From Chryseobacterium sp. JUb7 (GTDB lineage Bacteria; Bacteroidota; Bacteroidia; Flavobacteriales; Weeksellaceae), in assembly GCF_024806495.1 (NCBI RefSeq), contig NZ_JANUFF010000002.1, positions 62,001 through 126,000 on the forward strand: a DNA stretch of 64,000 bases, in the 5' to 3' direction. A program made the translations under genes and the position numbers. Position 1 is the first letter of the stretch. Every line of letters begins with the position of its first letter. The notes beneath the pieces are model-generated. The model was given only the letters and a program-made list of their open reading frames with translations, was not told the DNA's origin and did not search any database. This document shows, piece by piece, positions 35,843 through 45,003 of the stretch.

Positions 35843-36805
35843 ATGAAAAAGTTCATACTTATCGCCGCAGTTTCCTGCACTTTCGTGATGTGTAAAAAAG
35901 GAGAAACTACCCATTCTCAATTTGAAAAAGCTATAAACTCCGCAGACAGTGCCGCAACAGAGGCATCTCAAACCATAAATAAGGTAAGTGATCAAGCCCA
36001 TAAAGCTTTAGACTCTGCGAATATTAAAATAAAAGAATTTGAAACGGTAAAAGATGATGTTAAGGAAAAGATAGAAAATACCTCCAAAAGTATTGATTCA
36101 TTATCCAGTAAAATCTCGTCAACAAAGCTGGAGTCTAAAACAGAAAAGAAAGATTCTGCGGAAAAAAAGAACGAAAAAATTTTTGTCAATGTTCCCGCTC
36201 CGAAAGTGATCAAAGAAACCAAAATCATTTACAAAGATCAGCCTAAAAAGGAAAATTACGAGATCACTGCTGCAAAAAACAGAATGGTAAAATCCGGATT
36301 CATTTCCATCAATACAGACAATGTAGACACCGCAAAAGAAATTATTAAAGACGAAGTAAAAAGAAACAATGGCTTTATCAAAAGTGAAAATCTTTCTTAT
36401 GCTGTCACCGAGCCTGTAAGAAATACGCCTTCATCCTATTCCGGAACCGACCAGAAAATCTATGAGATACAGGTAAAAATTCCTATTCAGAATTTTGATG
36501 ATCTTATGAATGATCTAAGCAAGATCGGGGATGTTGAAAATAAAAATGTAGAAGTTTTTGGAAATAATTATGCGGAAAATTCGATCTGCAGTGTATCAAT
36601 TACCTTATCCGACAAAACAGAACTTCAGAAAGAGCCCAATACCTTTGGTGAAAAATCTCTGGCTGCCCTATCTTCCGGATGGGAAGTGATTACTTCTATT
36701 TTCCTGTTTATCCTCCCTTTGTGGCCGCTGCTGTTAATTGCCGGAATCGGATATTACTTTTACAAAAAAAGGAATAAAAAACTACCTGACAACGATACTA
36801 AATAA
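35843..36805 (+). CDS. DUF4349-type lipoprotein with C-terminal membrane anchor
   Basis: A 320-residue protein. The signal ends in the lipobox FVMC at about residue 17. A charged, helix-forming region follows (about 20-130, rich in Lys, Glu, Ser and Ala, with coiled-coil character). The conserved DUF4349 part begins near 145 (ENYEITAAKNRMVKSGFISI) and includes KRNNGFIKSENL, YEIQVKIPIQNFDDLMNDL and NNYAENSICSVSITL. A single membrane helix at 282-305 and a basic tail close the protein. The family is present in many phyla with no proven function. The double anchoring (lipid at one end and membrane helix at the other) is typical. It is monocistronic as far as can be seen. Confidence 0.82.
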   Translation: MKKFILIAAVSCTFVMCKKGETTHSQFEKAINSADSAATEASQTINKVSDQAHKALDSANIKIKEFETVKDDVKEKIENTSKSIDSLSSKISSTKLESKTEKKDSAEKKNEKIFVNVPAPKVIKETKIIYKDQPKKENYEITAAKNRMVKSGFISINTDNVDTAKEIIKDEVKRNNGFIKSENLSYAVTEPVRNTPSSYSGTDQKIYEIQVKIPIQNFDDLMNDLSKIGDVENKNVEVFGNNYAENSICSVSITLSDKTELQKEPNTFGEKSLAALSSGWEVITSIFLFILPLWPLLLIAGIGYYFYKKRNKKLPDNDTK

Positions 36806-36815
36806 AATTTTAAAG

Positions 36816-36840
36816 TAAATCGCAGTGATTTATTTTATTT
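36816..36840 (+). terminator. Possible weak terminator after the DUF4349 gene
   Basis: A six-base-pair stem TAAATC / GATTTA with a five-base loop, then TTTTATTTT. The stem is short. Confidence 0.4.
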
Positions 36841-37029
36841 TAATAATATTTTAATCAAAATTTCAGATTTATAAAAAGTCTTATTTCTAATTTTATAGTA
36901 GTCTTAAAAGTACTAAACATCAAACTCATTATATCCTGAGGATATTTTTAGAATTGATAATAAGACTTCAGCTTTCCAAACTGTTTATGACTAAATAATA
37001 TTATATATTTTGTGGTTCGTGTGAATGTA

Positions 37030-37057
37030 AAAAGGCTCCCAAAACTGAGAGCCTTTT
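37030..37057 (-). terminator. Terminator of the acyl-CoA dehydrogenase gene
   Basis: On the minus strand AAAAGGCTC, ten-base loop, GAGCCTTTT and a T-rich tail, 23 bases after the stop. Confidence 0.85.
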
Positions 37058-37080
37058 ACTATTTCAAATAAAGTAAGCAG

Positions 37081-38220
37081 TTACTTTGCAATGCTTCTTG
37101 AGATAACGATCTTCTGAATTTCAGAAGTTCCTTCATAGATCTGAGTGATTTTGGCATCTCTCATTAATCTTTCTACGTGATATTCTTTCACATATCCGTA
37201 TCCACCGTGGATCTGTACCGCTTCAATAGTGGTATCCATTGCTACCTGAGAAGCGTATAATTTCGCCATAGCTCCGCTTTCAGAGATATCTTTTCCTGCA
37301 TCTTTTTCACACGCAGCTTTAAAGCAAAGCATTCTTGCCGCTGTAATCTGAGTTGCCATATCTGCCAATTTGAACGCAATAGCCTGGTGATTGATAATTT
37401 CTGTTTTGAAAGCCTTTCTTGTTTTAGCATATTTCAGAGCCAATTCATAAGCTCCGGAAGCAATACCTAATGCCTGAGAAGCAATACCTATTCTACCTCC
37501 ATTTAAAACTGCCATTGCAAAATTAAATCCGAAACCATCTTCTCCGATTCTGTTTTCTTTTGGTACTTTTACGTTGTTGAAGATCAAAGAGTGCGTATCA
37601 CTTCCTCTGATACCCAACTTATCTTCTTTAGTACCTACTTCGAAACCTTCCCAGCTTCTTTCAACGATAAATGCGTTAATCCCTTTGTGTTTTTTCTCAG
37701 GATCTGTTTGCGCAATGACGATATAATACGTTGCTGTTCCACCGTTTGTGATCCAGTTTTTGATCCCGTTTAAAAGGTAATAATCTCCTTTATCTTCTGC
37801 AGTTGTTTTCTGAGAAGTAGCATCAGAACCAGCTTCAGGCTCAGAAAGAGCAAAAGCTCCGATAACCTGTCCGCTTGCCAAAGGAGTAAGATATTTCACT
37901 TTTTGTTCTTCAGAAGCGAATTTTTCAAGACCCGCACAAACCAATGAATTGTTTACAGACATTACAACAGCTGCAGAAGCATCTATTTTTGCAATCTCCT
38001 CCATCGCCAAAACATAAGAAACACTATCCATTCCGGCACCGCCGTATTTAGGATCCACCATCATTCCCAAAAGCCCCATTTCTCCCATTTTCTTTACCTG
38101 TTCAGTAGGAAATTTCTGGTCGCGGTCTCTTTCGATTACTTCGGGTAATAGTTCGTTTTGTGCAAAATCCCTTGCAGCCTGCTGAATCATCAGCTGTTCT
38201 TCCGATAAATTAAAGTCCAT
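37081..38220 (-). CDS. Acyl-CoA dehydrogenase
   Basis: A flavoprotein that oxidises an acyl-CoA to the trans-2-enoyl-CoA and passes electrons to electron-transfer flavoprotein. The 379-residue protein has the standard plan: an N-terminal helical domain (FNLSEEQLMIQQAARDFAQ), FALSEPEAGSDA and YLLNGIKNWITNGG in the middle beta domain, and GRIGIASQALGIA. The C-terminal helices carry the catalytic glutamate E363 in QIYEGTSEIQ and VQIHGGYGYVKEYHVERLMRD. The chain-length preference (short or branched) cannot be told from sequence alone. It is divergent from the acyl-CoA ligase, which also acts in fatty-acid use, but the 276-base gap shows no shared regulatory site. Confidence 0.93.
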   Translation of the reverse strand: MDFNLSEEQLMIQQAARDFAQNELLPEVIERDRDQKFPTEQVKKMGEMGLLGMMVDPKYGGAGMDSVSYVLAMEEIAKIDASAAVVMSVNNSLVCAGLEKFASEEQKVKYLTPLASGQVIGAFALSEPEAGSDATSQKTTAEDKGDYYLLNGIKNWITNGGTATYYIVIAQTDPEKKHKGINAFIVERSWEGFEVGTKEDKLGIRGSDTHSLIFNNVKVPKENRIGEDGFGFNFAMAVLNGGRIGIASQALGIASGAYELALKYAKTRKAFKTEIINHQAIAFKLADMATQITAARMLCFKAACEKDAGKDISESGAMAKLYASQVAMDTTIEAVQIHGGYGYVKEYHVERLMRDAKITQIYEGTSEIQKIVISRSIAK

Positions 38221-38496
38221 AAAAATTAATAATTAGATGGTCGCTAATTTACACTTTTTGAGCAAATCTGAAAATAGAATTAAAACTTAGTCACGAGAGC
38301 TCTTAAACCGGCAACCAGAAGGCTGTTCAAAGGTTTGTTGTAATTTTTAAATTATCTTTAAAATATCATTCAAACCACAATTATTATCCAATATATTATG
38401 GCAAACATTTAAGTATTTTCTAATTAATAACTTCTGATTTCATCAATTAAAAAAAATGCTTATATTTAAAATCCTTTAACTATTACTTAAAAAATC

Positions 38497-40278
38497 ATGA
38501 CAATCAAAAGATTATTCGATATACCTCATTATGCCCTGGAAAAATATCCTAAATCGGATATGTTTGTAACCAAATATCATGGCGAGTGGAAAAAAACATC
38601 TACTCAGGAATTTATTAACCAAGGGAATAAAATATCAAGAGGACTTTTAAAATTAGGAATAAAACCTGGTGACAAAATTGCTCTTATTACAACCAATTCC
38701 CGTACAGAATGGGCTGTAATGGATCTTGGGCTTTCTCAGATCGGTGTCGTTTCTGTGCCGGTATATCCAAGTATTTCTCCGGAAGATTATGAATTCATCT
38801 TTACAAACGCTGAAATACAGTATTGTTTTGTTTCTGATAAAGAGCTTTTCAACAAAGTAATGAAGGTGAAACATAATATCCCTACTCTACAGGGAATTTT
38901 CACTTTTGATAATGTAAGCGGAGCCGCTAACTGGAAGGAAATTCTTGATCTTGGTGAAGATGATTCTACCCAAATCGAAGTGGAAGACCTTTCAAAAGCT
39001 ATAAATCCTGAAGATCTTGCTACCATTATCTATACTTCGGGAACAACAGGAAGACCTAAAGGGGTAATGTTGACCCATCATAATATCGTCTCGAATGTTC
39101 TGGGTTCTATTCCAAGAATTCCGAAAAAAAGAAGCCTGGATTATAAAGATACAAGAGTGTTAAGCTTTTTACCCATCTGCCATATTTTTGAAAGAATGCT
39201 TTTTTATCTTTTCCAGTACAATGGCTTTTCGATTTATTTCGCTGAAAGCATAGAAAAAATGGGTGAAAACGTAAAAGAAGTGAAGCCTCACTATATGAGC
39301 GTTGTGCCTAGACTTGTAGAAAAAGTATACGATAAAATCTATAACACAGGATCTTCTGCAGGCGGCTTGAAATCAAAAATATTTTTCTGGGCTTTAAATT
39401 TAATTTCCAAAAAGAAAACCGTAACCGGACCTTCAGGTTTAATGGAAATAATTGCTGATAAATTGGTTTTCAAAAAATGGCGAGAAGGTCTGGGAGGAGA
39501 AATCATTACATTGGTTTCCGGTTCGGCAGCATTATCAACAAGGCTAAATTTAATGTTCCAAAATGCGGGAATTCCTATTCTGGAAGGCTATGGCTTAACA
39601 GAAACATCCCCGGTTATTTCGGTTAATACCTTTGGAAAAATGAAAATCGGAACCGTTGGCTTACCTTTGGATAACCTAAGCGTAAAAATCCAGGAGGATG
39701 GCGAAATTACGGTAAAAGGACCTTCTGTTTTTAAAGGGTATTTCAAAAATGAAGATATGACCAAGGAAGTATTTACGGAAGACGGATACTTTAAAACCGG
39801 AGATATAGGGCATGTTGACAGCGACGGATTTTTACAGATCACAGACCGTAAAAAGGAAATGTTTAAAACTTCCGGCGGTAAATATATTGCTCCTCAAACG
39901 ATTGAAAATTTAGCAAAAGCTTCTAAATTTATCGAACAGATCATGGTGGTTGGTGATGGTGAAAAGATGCCTTGTGCACTGGTGCAGCCTGATTTTGAAT
40001 TTGCAAAAAGCTGGGCGATGAGAAATAATTTAAATGTTGGCTCTACTCCGCAGGAAATCGCAAAAAGTACCGAATTAAAGGAAAGAATTGAGAAAGAAAT
40101 TGACGGAATCAACGAACACCTTGGAAACTGGGAAAAAATCAAAAAAATAGAACTTACCCCTGAAGTCTGGAGTATCGATGCGGGACTTTTGACCCCAACT
40201 CTAAAACTGAAGAGAAAAGCGATTAAAGAAAAATTCATTGCTCTTTACAATAAGATGTACGAACATCACGAATCATAA
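38497..40278 (+). CDS. Long-chain acyl-CoA synthetase (AMP-binding)
   Basis: Activates a fatty acid to acyl-CoA through an acyl-adenylate. The AMP-binding loop IIYTSGTTGRPKGVMLTHH is at about 178-196. Also present are LSFLPICHIFER, SGSAALS, EGYGLTETSP at about 367-376, TGDIGHVDSDGFLQITDRKKE and the hinge and C-terminal lysine segment FKTSGGKYIAPQTIE. The 593-residue length and the long insert between P-loop and the second motif are those of the FadD/FAA1 long-chain ligases. Its position back-to-back with the acyl-CoA dehydrogenase fits fatty-acid uptake or beta-oxidation. A strong terminator follows. Confidence 0.93.
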   Translation: MTIKRLFDIPHYALEKYPKSDMFVTKYHGEWKKTSTQEFINQGNKISRGLLKLGIKPGDKIALITTNSRTEWAVMDLGLSQIGVVSVPVYPSISPEDYEFIFTNAEIQYCFVSDKELFNKVMKVKHNIPTLQGIFTFDNVSGAANWKEILDLGEDDSTQIEVEDLSKAINPEDLATIIYTSGTTGRPKGVMLTHHNIVSNVLGSIPRIPKKRSLDYKDTRVLSFLPICHIFERMLFYLFQYNGFSIYFAESIEKMGENVKEVKPHYMSVVPRLVEKVYDKIYNTGSSAGGLKSKIFFWALNLISKKKTVTGPSGLMEIIADKLVFKKWREGLGGEIITLVSGSAALSTRLNLMFQNAGIPILEGYGLTETSPVISVNTFGKMKIGTVGLPLDNLSVKIQEDGEITVKGPSVFKGYFKNEDMTKEVFTEDGYFKTGDIGHVDSDGFLQITDRKKEMFKTSGGKYIAPQTIENLAKASKFIEQIMVVGDGEKMPCALVQPDFEFAKSWAMRNNLNVGSTPQEIAKSTELKERIEKEIDGINEHLGNWEKIKKIELTPEVWSIDAGLLTPTLKLKRKAIKEKFIALYNKMYEHHES

Positions 40279-40285
40279 AACATAC

Positions 40286-40312
40286 GCTGCTTCACACCGA
40301 AGCAGCTTTTTT
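40286..40312 (+). terminator. Terminator of the acyl-CoA synthetase gene
   Basis: Stem GCTGCTTC / GAAGCAGC with a five-base loop and a T run, starting 8 bases after the stop. Confidence 0.92.
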
Positions 40313-40313
40313 A

Positions 40314-40343
40314 TTGAAAGCAAAAGATAATGCTGTATATTTG
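40314..40343 (+). promoter_or_regulatory. Promoter of the WG-repeat gene
   Basis: TTG at 40314-40316, a 19-base spacer and TATATTTG at 40336-40343 match the Bacteroidota consensus. The ATG is 46 bases after the -7 box. It begins only a few bases after the preceding terminator. Confidence 0.75.
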
Positions 40344-40389
40344 ATCATTACATTTTTTAAATAACTAATACCTTCCTATTTTTCAATAA

Positions 40390-42108
40390 ATGAAAAAAAA
40401 TATTCTCTCCGTAAAGTTTATTTCATTGGCTTTTATCAACCTGGCCGTTTTTTCATATTCTCAAAAGAAACTGGAAACCGATAAAAACGGAAACCTCATC
40501 AAATCAGAATATTCAAAACTTCAAAAAGAAAAAGGGTATGATGGCATCAGCCAGTTTGATACCATCAGCCTTCATCCTGTCTTGGTATATGCTTCTACAT
40601 TAAAGAACAATCAATTCGGGATTATTGATATTTATGGTAAGGAAATACTCAAAAATGAGTATCAAGCTATTACAGGAATGTATAAATCAACCAGTCCTTT
40701 ACCTGAATTTCATGATCATTTTTTCCTTCAGAAAGATTACAAATGGGCCATTGCTGACAATTACGGAAAAATAATAACACCATTCATTTACGAGACGCTC
40801 ATCTATGAAGAGCATGAATATATTGAAAGACCTGCTTCTTCAAAAAGATATCGTGTTTCTATATATAAAGATTCTATTTTTAAAGCCAGAACTGATGCCA
40901 GTTATATATTTTTAAATACAAAAGGAGAAAAAATACAGCACACTCAGCGGCAAGGCAATGACCGGCTTCAATTCAGGACAAAAAAGAATCCTGATAACTA
41001 TGGAGTTCCTAAAAATTACGGAATTGCAAAGCCTTTATCTGACAATTTATTTGAAGTCAGTAAAGACGAAAAATTATTCGGCCTTTATGATAAATCTTTG
41101 AAAAAACTTATCCTTCCCGTAGAATTCACATACGTTGCCTTAGGAAAAAATGTACCGTTTTTATCTGCGAATAAAGCTGAAGGCACTTATGCCTATGATA
41201 TGAAAGGCAACTTAATTTTAAAAGAACCAACCGGTTATTTTTTAGAGGGTGGAAATAAGAATACACCTATTATTATTGTTAATAATCTAAATAAAAAGGC
41301 AGCTATTTATTCAAAAAGTTTCAAGCCGCTAACGGATTTTATTTATGACAGAGTTTCACCTTACAACTATTTTTTAAAAGGAACGATAGAAGGAAAAACT
41401 CCAAAAGAGACCAAGACTGTTTTAATGAATCTGGAAGGAAAGCCTATTAAATTCAATGTTGCTCCTGAAGATGTAATTTTCAGAAACAACAGCTACGACG
41501 ATGTAAATGAAGCGTTTATAACTTTACGAAAAACCAATAAACTGGCCATTGTCAACAACCAGGGCAAAGTGATTTCGGATTTTATTTATGACGAAATTAT
41601 TCCTGAATGTTTCGTAGCCCCGGGCAAATCAGGAATATATGAAGAATATTTTATGACAGCCAATCATCCCAATCATTTTATTTACTTTAAAAAGGACAAT
41701 AAATATGGGATTATGGATAATGATTACAATGTTATTCTCAACAATACATATGACATGATTACAGAGTCTATGATTGATAATTTTATATATATTGCAAAAA
41801 GAACTTCTACAGGATTAAAATGGGGTGTTTATAATGTAGCTGAAAGAAAAGAGATCATCGCCCCACAATTTGATGATATGATTAAAAATTCTGAAAACTT
41901 TTTTATCGTCAATGCCAATGGAAAATATGGGATTTACAATATTCAGGGAAAAGAAGTTCTGCCGGTTCAGTACAGCAGCAGACTGAGTGTCGATAAATTA
42001 TTTAACGGAATGTATTCTTTTTACGAGGTTTACAAGCAGCCTTTTGCTTATCTGGATTCTCTGGAAAATATTATTAAAGTGCATGTACAGTCCGCCGATA
42101 TTCATTAA
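40390..42108 (+). CDS. Secreted WG-repeat protein
   Basis: A 572-residue protein with a signal peptide (ending VFSYSQ at about 25). The rest is a series of WG repeats of about 60-70 residues, each with the core (K/N)-(Y/F)-G-(I/V)-x-(D/N)-x-x-G-K-x-(I/V). Clear copies include NNQFGIIDIYGKEIL, KDYKWAIADNYGKII, DNKYGIMDNDYNVIL and NGKYGIYNIQGKEVL. WG repeats form beta structures involved in binding; no enzyme motif was seen. It has no T9SS tail, so it is probably periplasmic or lost to the medium by another route. It is a single-gene unit bracketed by two hairpins that share a GCTGCTTC stem. Confidence 0.85.
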   Translation: MKKNILSVKFISLAFINLAVFSYSQKKLETDKNGNLIKSEYSKLQKEKGYDGISQFDTISLHPVLVYASTLKNNQFGIIDIYGKEILKNEYQAITGMYKSTSPLPEFHDHFFLQKDYKWAIADNYGKIITPFIYETLIYEEHEYIERPASSKRYRVSIYKDSIFKARTDASYIFLNTKGEKIQHTQRQGNDRLQFRTKKNPDNYGVPKNYGIAKPLSDNLFEVSKDEKLFGLYDKSLKKLILPVEFTYVALGKNVPFLSANKAEGTYAYDMKGNLILKEPTGYFLEGGNKNTPIIIVNNLNKKAAIYSKSFKPLTDFIYDRVSPYNYFLKGTIEGKTPKETKTVLMNLEGKPIKFNVAPEDVIFRNNSYDDVNEAFITLRKTNKLAIVNNQGKVISDFIYDEIIPECFVAPGKSGIYEEYFMTANHPNHFIYFKKDNKYGIMDNDYNVILNNTYDMITESMIDNFIYIAKRTSTGLKWGVYNVAERKEIIAPQFDDMIKNSENFFIVNANGKYGIYNIQGKEVLPVQYSSRLSVDKLFNGMYSFYEVYKQPFAYLDSLENIIKVHVQSADIH

Positions 42109-42140
42109 TTGAATATTCAGATCACGTACATCACCATAAA

Positions 42141-42170
42141 AAAAGCTGCTTCAACGATGAAGCAGCTTTT
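42141..42170. terminator. Bidirectional terminator between the WG gene and the zinc-ribbon-family gene
   Basis: Stem AAAAGCTGCTTCA / TGAAGCAGCTTTT with a four-base loop. It has T-rich tails on both strands and lies between convergent stops. Confidence 0.92.
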
Positions 42171-42191
42171 ATATTTTTATAAAAACAATAA

Positions 42192-42968
42192 TTAGAATTT
42201 AATTACCGTTTTCATTCTTTCGTTTTCTTCCATTACCAATTCATCATCAACAAGGATTTTTCCTGAATGTTCATCGATAATAATTTTCTTTCTCTGAGCA
42301 ATTTCCATTTGCTTCTGAGGCGGGATCGTGAAGAAAGATCCTTTCGGAGCTCCTCTTTCCAATCCTACAACTGCAAGACCAGTTGGAGAACTCGTTCTGA
42401 TTCTGTTATAAGAAGCTAATAATCTCTCATCGATTTTACCAGCATATTCTTTAGACTGCTCAATCAGATAATCTTCTTCTTTCTGAGTTTCAGAGATAAG
42501 ACCTTCTAATTCTTCTTTCTTGAATTTCAAGTGATTCTTAAGATCGTTGATTTTTGAGTTCAACTCATCCAGAGTTTCGTTTTTGTGAGCAATTTTAGCA
42601 CCGAATTCTTTGATTCTCTTCTCAGAAAGTTGAATTTCAAGTTCCTGATATTCAATTTCTTTACCTAAAGCTTCAAATTCTTTATTGTTTCTTACGCTAT
42701 CCTGTTGAGACTTGTATTTTTCAATTAAAGATTTTGCATGGTTAATTACTTCATGCTTCGTTTTGATCTGATCGTCCTGATCTTTGATGTCTGCATGAAA
42801 TTTTTCAGCTCTTTTTTCAAGACCTTCGATTTCAATCTCAAGATCCTCTACTTCGATTGGCAATTCTCCTCTTGTATTTCGGATTTCGTCCAATCTAGAA
42901 TCAATGATCTGCAAATCGTATAAAGCTCTTAACTTCTCTTCAACTGAAATATCGTTGGTTTTTGCCAT
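42192..42968 (-). CDS. Coiled-coil protein of the C4 zinc-ribbon family, cysteines lost
   Basis: A 258-residue protein. Residues about 10-190 are a long antiparallel-looking coiled coil (LRALYDLQIIDSRLDEI, EVEDLEIEIEGLEKRAEKF, EFEALGKEIEYQELEIQLS). The rest matches the C-terminal zf-RING_7 ribbon of bacterial proteins that have two C-x-x-C knuckles. Here GAPKGSFFTIPPQ and IIIDEHSGKILVDDE occupy those places, with all four cysteines replaced (P, S, D, S), so zinc cannot be bound in the usual way. The family is implicated in secretion or RNA-related tasks in some species; no function is firm. It is three bases downstream of the Nif3-like gene, an order found across Bacteroidota. Confidence 0.85.
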   Translation of the reverse strand: MAKTNDISVEEKLRALYDLQIIDSRLDEIRNTRGELPIEVEDLEIEIEGLEKRAEKFHADIKDQDDQIKTKHEVINHAKSLIEKYKSQQDSVRNNKEFEALGKEIEYQELEIQLSEKRIKEFGAKIAHKNETLDELNSKINDLKNHLKFKKEELEGLISETQKEEDYLIEQSKEYAGKIDERLLASYNRIRTSSPTGLAVVGLERGAPKGSFFTIPPQKQMEIAQRKKIIIDEHSGKILVDDELVMEENERMKTVIKF

Positions 42969-42971
42969 ATT

Positions 42972-44069
42972 TTAAATGAAATAATTTACCGGGTTTGTTT
43001 TCTCAATAGATTTTGAGATTGCAAATGTACTAAATTTTTGTGATAAAATTTCAAATAATTGTTGAGTAACAAATTGTTCTGATTCAAAATGTCCTATATC
43101 ACAGATCAGCATTTTGGATTCTGCGAGAAAAAAATCGTGGTATTTGATATCTCCGGTAAGGTAAACGTCACATTTTTTGGAAATTGCAGATCGGATCCCA
43201 CTTGCTCCGGAACCTCCCAAAACACCTACTCTTTTAATTTTTTTATGAGTAAAATCAGAATGCCTTATGATTTCAAGGTTGAATTTTTCCTTTACGAATT
43301 TCAGAAAATCTTTTTCATCCATCTCTTCTTCAAGTTCACCATAGATTCCCAATCCTGAATATTGATTTTCATTATCCAGACTGTGAATCTGATGGGCAAC
43401 TTCTTCGTAAGGGTGTGCCGATTTCATTGCTGCAACAATCTGTCCTTGTTTATAGCTTTCAAAAATAACAGAAATCATATCTTCATCAGCATTTTCACGG
43501 ATATTTTGCTGTCCTGAAAAAGGATTTGACCCTTCTGTCGGTCTGAAAGTTCCTTTTCCATTGATGGTAAAACTACATTCATCATAGAAACCAATATTTC
43601 CCGCTCCTGCTGAAAACAAAGCTTCCTTTACCTGTTCGGACTGATCTTTCGGGACAAAAACCGTTAATTGTTTTAAGTTGTTTTTTTTAGGCTGAAGAAT
43701 TTTTAGATCTTTCAGTCCCAACTGATGACAGATTCCTGCATTGACTCCAAAAAAATCATTATCCCAGGCTGTATGAATGGCATAGATGGCTACTTTATTT
43801 TCAATAGCCTTTAAGACTGCCCTTTCAACATAATTTTTTCCCGTTAACGATTTTAATCCTGAAAAGATAATAGGATGAAAACATACTATTAAATTACAAT
43901 TTTTCTGAATGGCCTCATCTACAACATTTTCCAAAGCGTCATGACACACCAGAATTCCACTCACATTGCGCGTCGGAACTCCACATAATAATCCTACGTT
44001 ATCAAAATCTTCTGCCTGCTGAAGCGGAATACGCTTTTCTATTTTTGAAATTACTTCACTTATTGTCAT
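42972..44069 (-). CDS. Nif3-like dinuclear metal center protein
   Basis: A 365-residue member of the Nif3/YqfO family: hexameric ring proteins with a two-metal site, no settled substrate (GTP cyclohydrolase I type 2-like activity has been proposed). Metal-site motifs are CFHPIIFSGLKSL near residue 60, HTAWDNDFFGVN near 98, GVLGGSGASGI near 290, and CDIGHFESEQF near 325. In most relatives the first site reads HHP; here it is FHP, so one histidine is absent. The middle third (about 130-250) is the YqfO-type insert that folds like PII. It begins 62 bases from the divergent potassium channel gene and is coupled to the zinc-ribbon-family gene. Confidence 0.92.
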   Translation of the reverse strand: MTISEVISKIEKRIPLQQAEDFDNVGLLCGVPTRNVSGILVCHDALENVVDEAIQKNCNLIVCFHPIIFSGLKSLTGKNYVERAVLKAIENKVAIYAIHTAWDNDFFGVNAGICHQLGLKDLKILQPKKNNLKQLTVFVPKDQSEQVKEALFSAGAGNIGFYDECSFTINGKGTFRPTEGSNPFSGQQNIRENADEDMISVIFESYKQGQIVAAMKSAHPYEEVAHQIHSLDNENQYSGLGIYGELEEEMDEKDFLKFVKEKFNLEIIRHSDFTHKKIKRVGVLGGSGASGIRSAISKKCDVYLTGDIKYHDFFLAESKMLICDIGHFESEQFVTQQLFEILSQKFSTFAISKSIEKTNPVNYFI

Positions 44070-44131
44070 TTTATTCTGTATGTTTGTTACGAAAATAGGG
44101 ATAATTTGTTAATTTTAAAAAAACATTAAAA

Positions 44132-44959
44132 ATGGAAAGAGAGCACAACCTTGTTCCCGAAGATGTCCTTTGGAAAAGGTTTCTTTACCGAATTATTTAT
44201 CGTTCCGACACCAAACTCGGAAAATTATTTGACATTATTTTATTAGCCCTGATCCTTATCAGCACACTCATCATCATGATGGAAAGTGTTCCCCAACTGG
44301 ATAAGAGATTTCATTATACTTTTATTATTCTTGAATGGATTATTTCTGTATTTTTCACTGCCGAATACTGGAGCAGAATCGCGGTATTAAAAAATAAAAA
44401 ACATTATATATTCAGTTTTTTCGGAATTATTGATTTTCTGGCTCTGGTTCCTTTTTATTTAAGTTTCTTTTTCCCTGTTACCAAATATTTTTTGATTTTC
44501 AGAATGCTGAGAATGCTCCGGGTTTTCAGAGTTTTTAATCTTCTGGATTTTATGAATGACGGTACTGTCATTGTAAGAGCTTTAAAAAACAGTTCAAGAA
44601 AAATCTATATTTTCCTATTGTTTTTAATCATTTTCTCCGTCATTGTAGGCTCACTGATGTTTATGGTAGAAGGAGGAAGACCCGGATTCGAAACGATTCC
44701 CCAATCGATTTACTGGGCCGTAGTGACTGTAACTACCGTGGGCTATGGTGACGTATCACCCATTACTCCGATGGGAAAATTCTTTGCGGTGGTTTTAATG
44801 CTTGCCGGTTATTCCATTATTGCCGTTCCTACGGGAATTGTAACTGCGGAAATGAGAAACAAAAGGCAAAACCTCGAAAAAATATGTGAGCGTTGCGGAA
44901 ATGAAGATATTGATGATGATGCAAGGTATTGCAAACAATGTGGCAAGAAATTAGCTTAG
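44132..44959 (+). CDS. Voltage-gated-type potassium channel with C-terminal zinc ribbon
   Basis: A 275-residue ion transporter. Six membrane segments are visible between about 32 and 238. The fourth, RMLRMLRVFRVFNLL, has the arginine spacing of a voltage sensor. The pore loop carries the K+ selectivity filter TTVGYGD (about 201-207) between helices S5 and S6. The last 25 residues form a zinc ribbon: CERCGNEDIDDDARYCKQCGKK, with two C-x-x-C knuckles. The pore part is like bacterial Kv/KvAP channels; the ribbon could serve as a cytosolic assembly or sensing domain. It is followed by a 52-residue membrane peptide, 44 bases away on the same strand. Confidence 0.93.
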   Translation: MEREHNLVPEDVLWKRFLYRIIYRSDTKLGKLFDIILLALILISTLIIMMESVPQLDKRFHYTFIILEWIISVFFTAEYWSRIAVLKNKKHYIFSFFGIIDFLALVPFYLSFFFPVTKYFLIFRMLRMLRVFRVFNLLDFMNDGTVIVRALKNSSRKIYIFLLFLIIFSVIVGSLMFMVEGGRPGFETIPQSIYWAVVTVTTVGYGDVSPITPMGKFFAVVLMLAGYSIIAVPTGIVTAEMRNKRQNLEKICERCGNEDIDDDARYCKQCGKKLA

Positions 44960-45003
44960 TTTAAAATATCAATTCAATCTATTAACTAAAATATCACAAA
45001 ATC

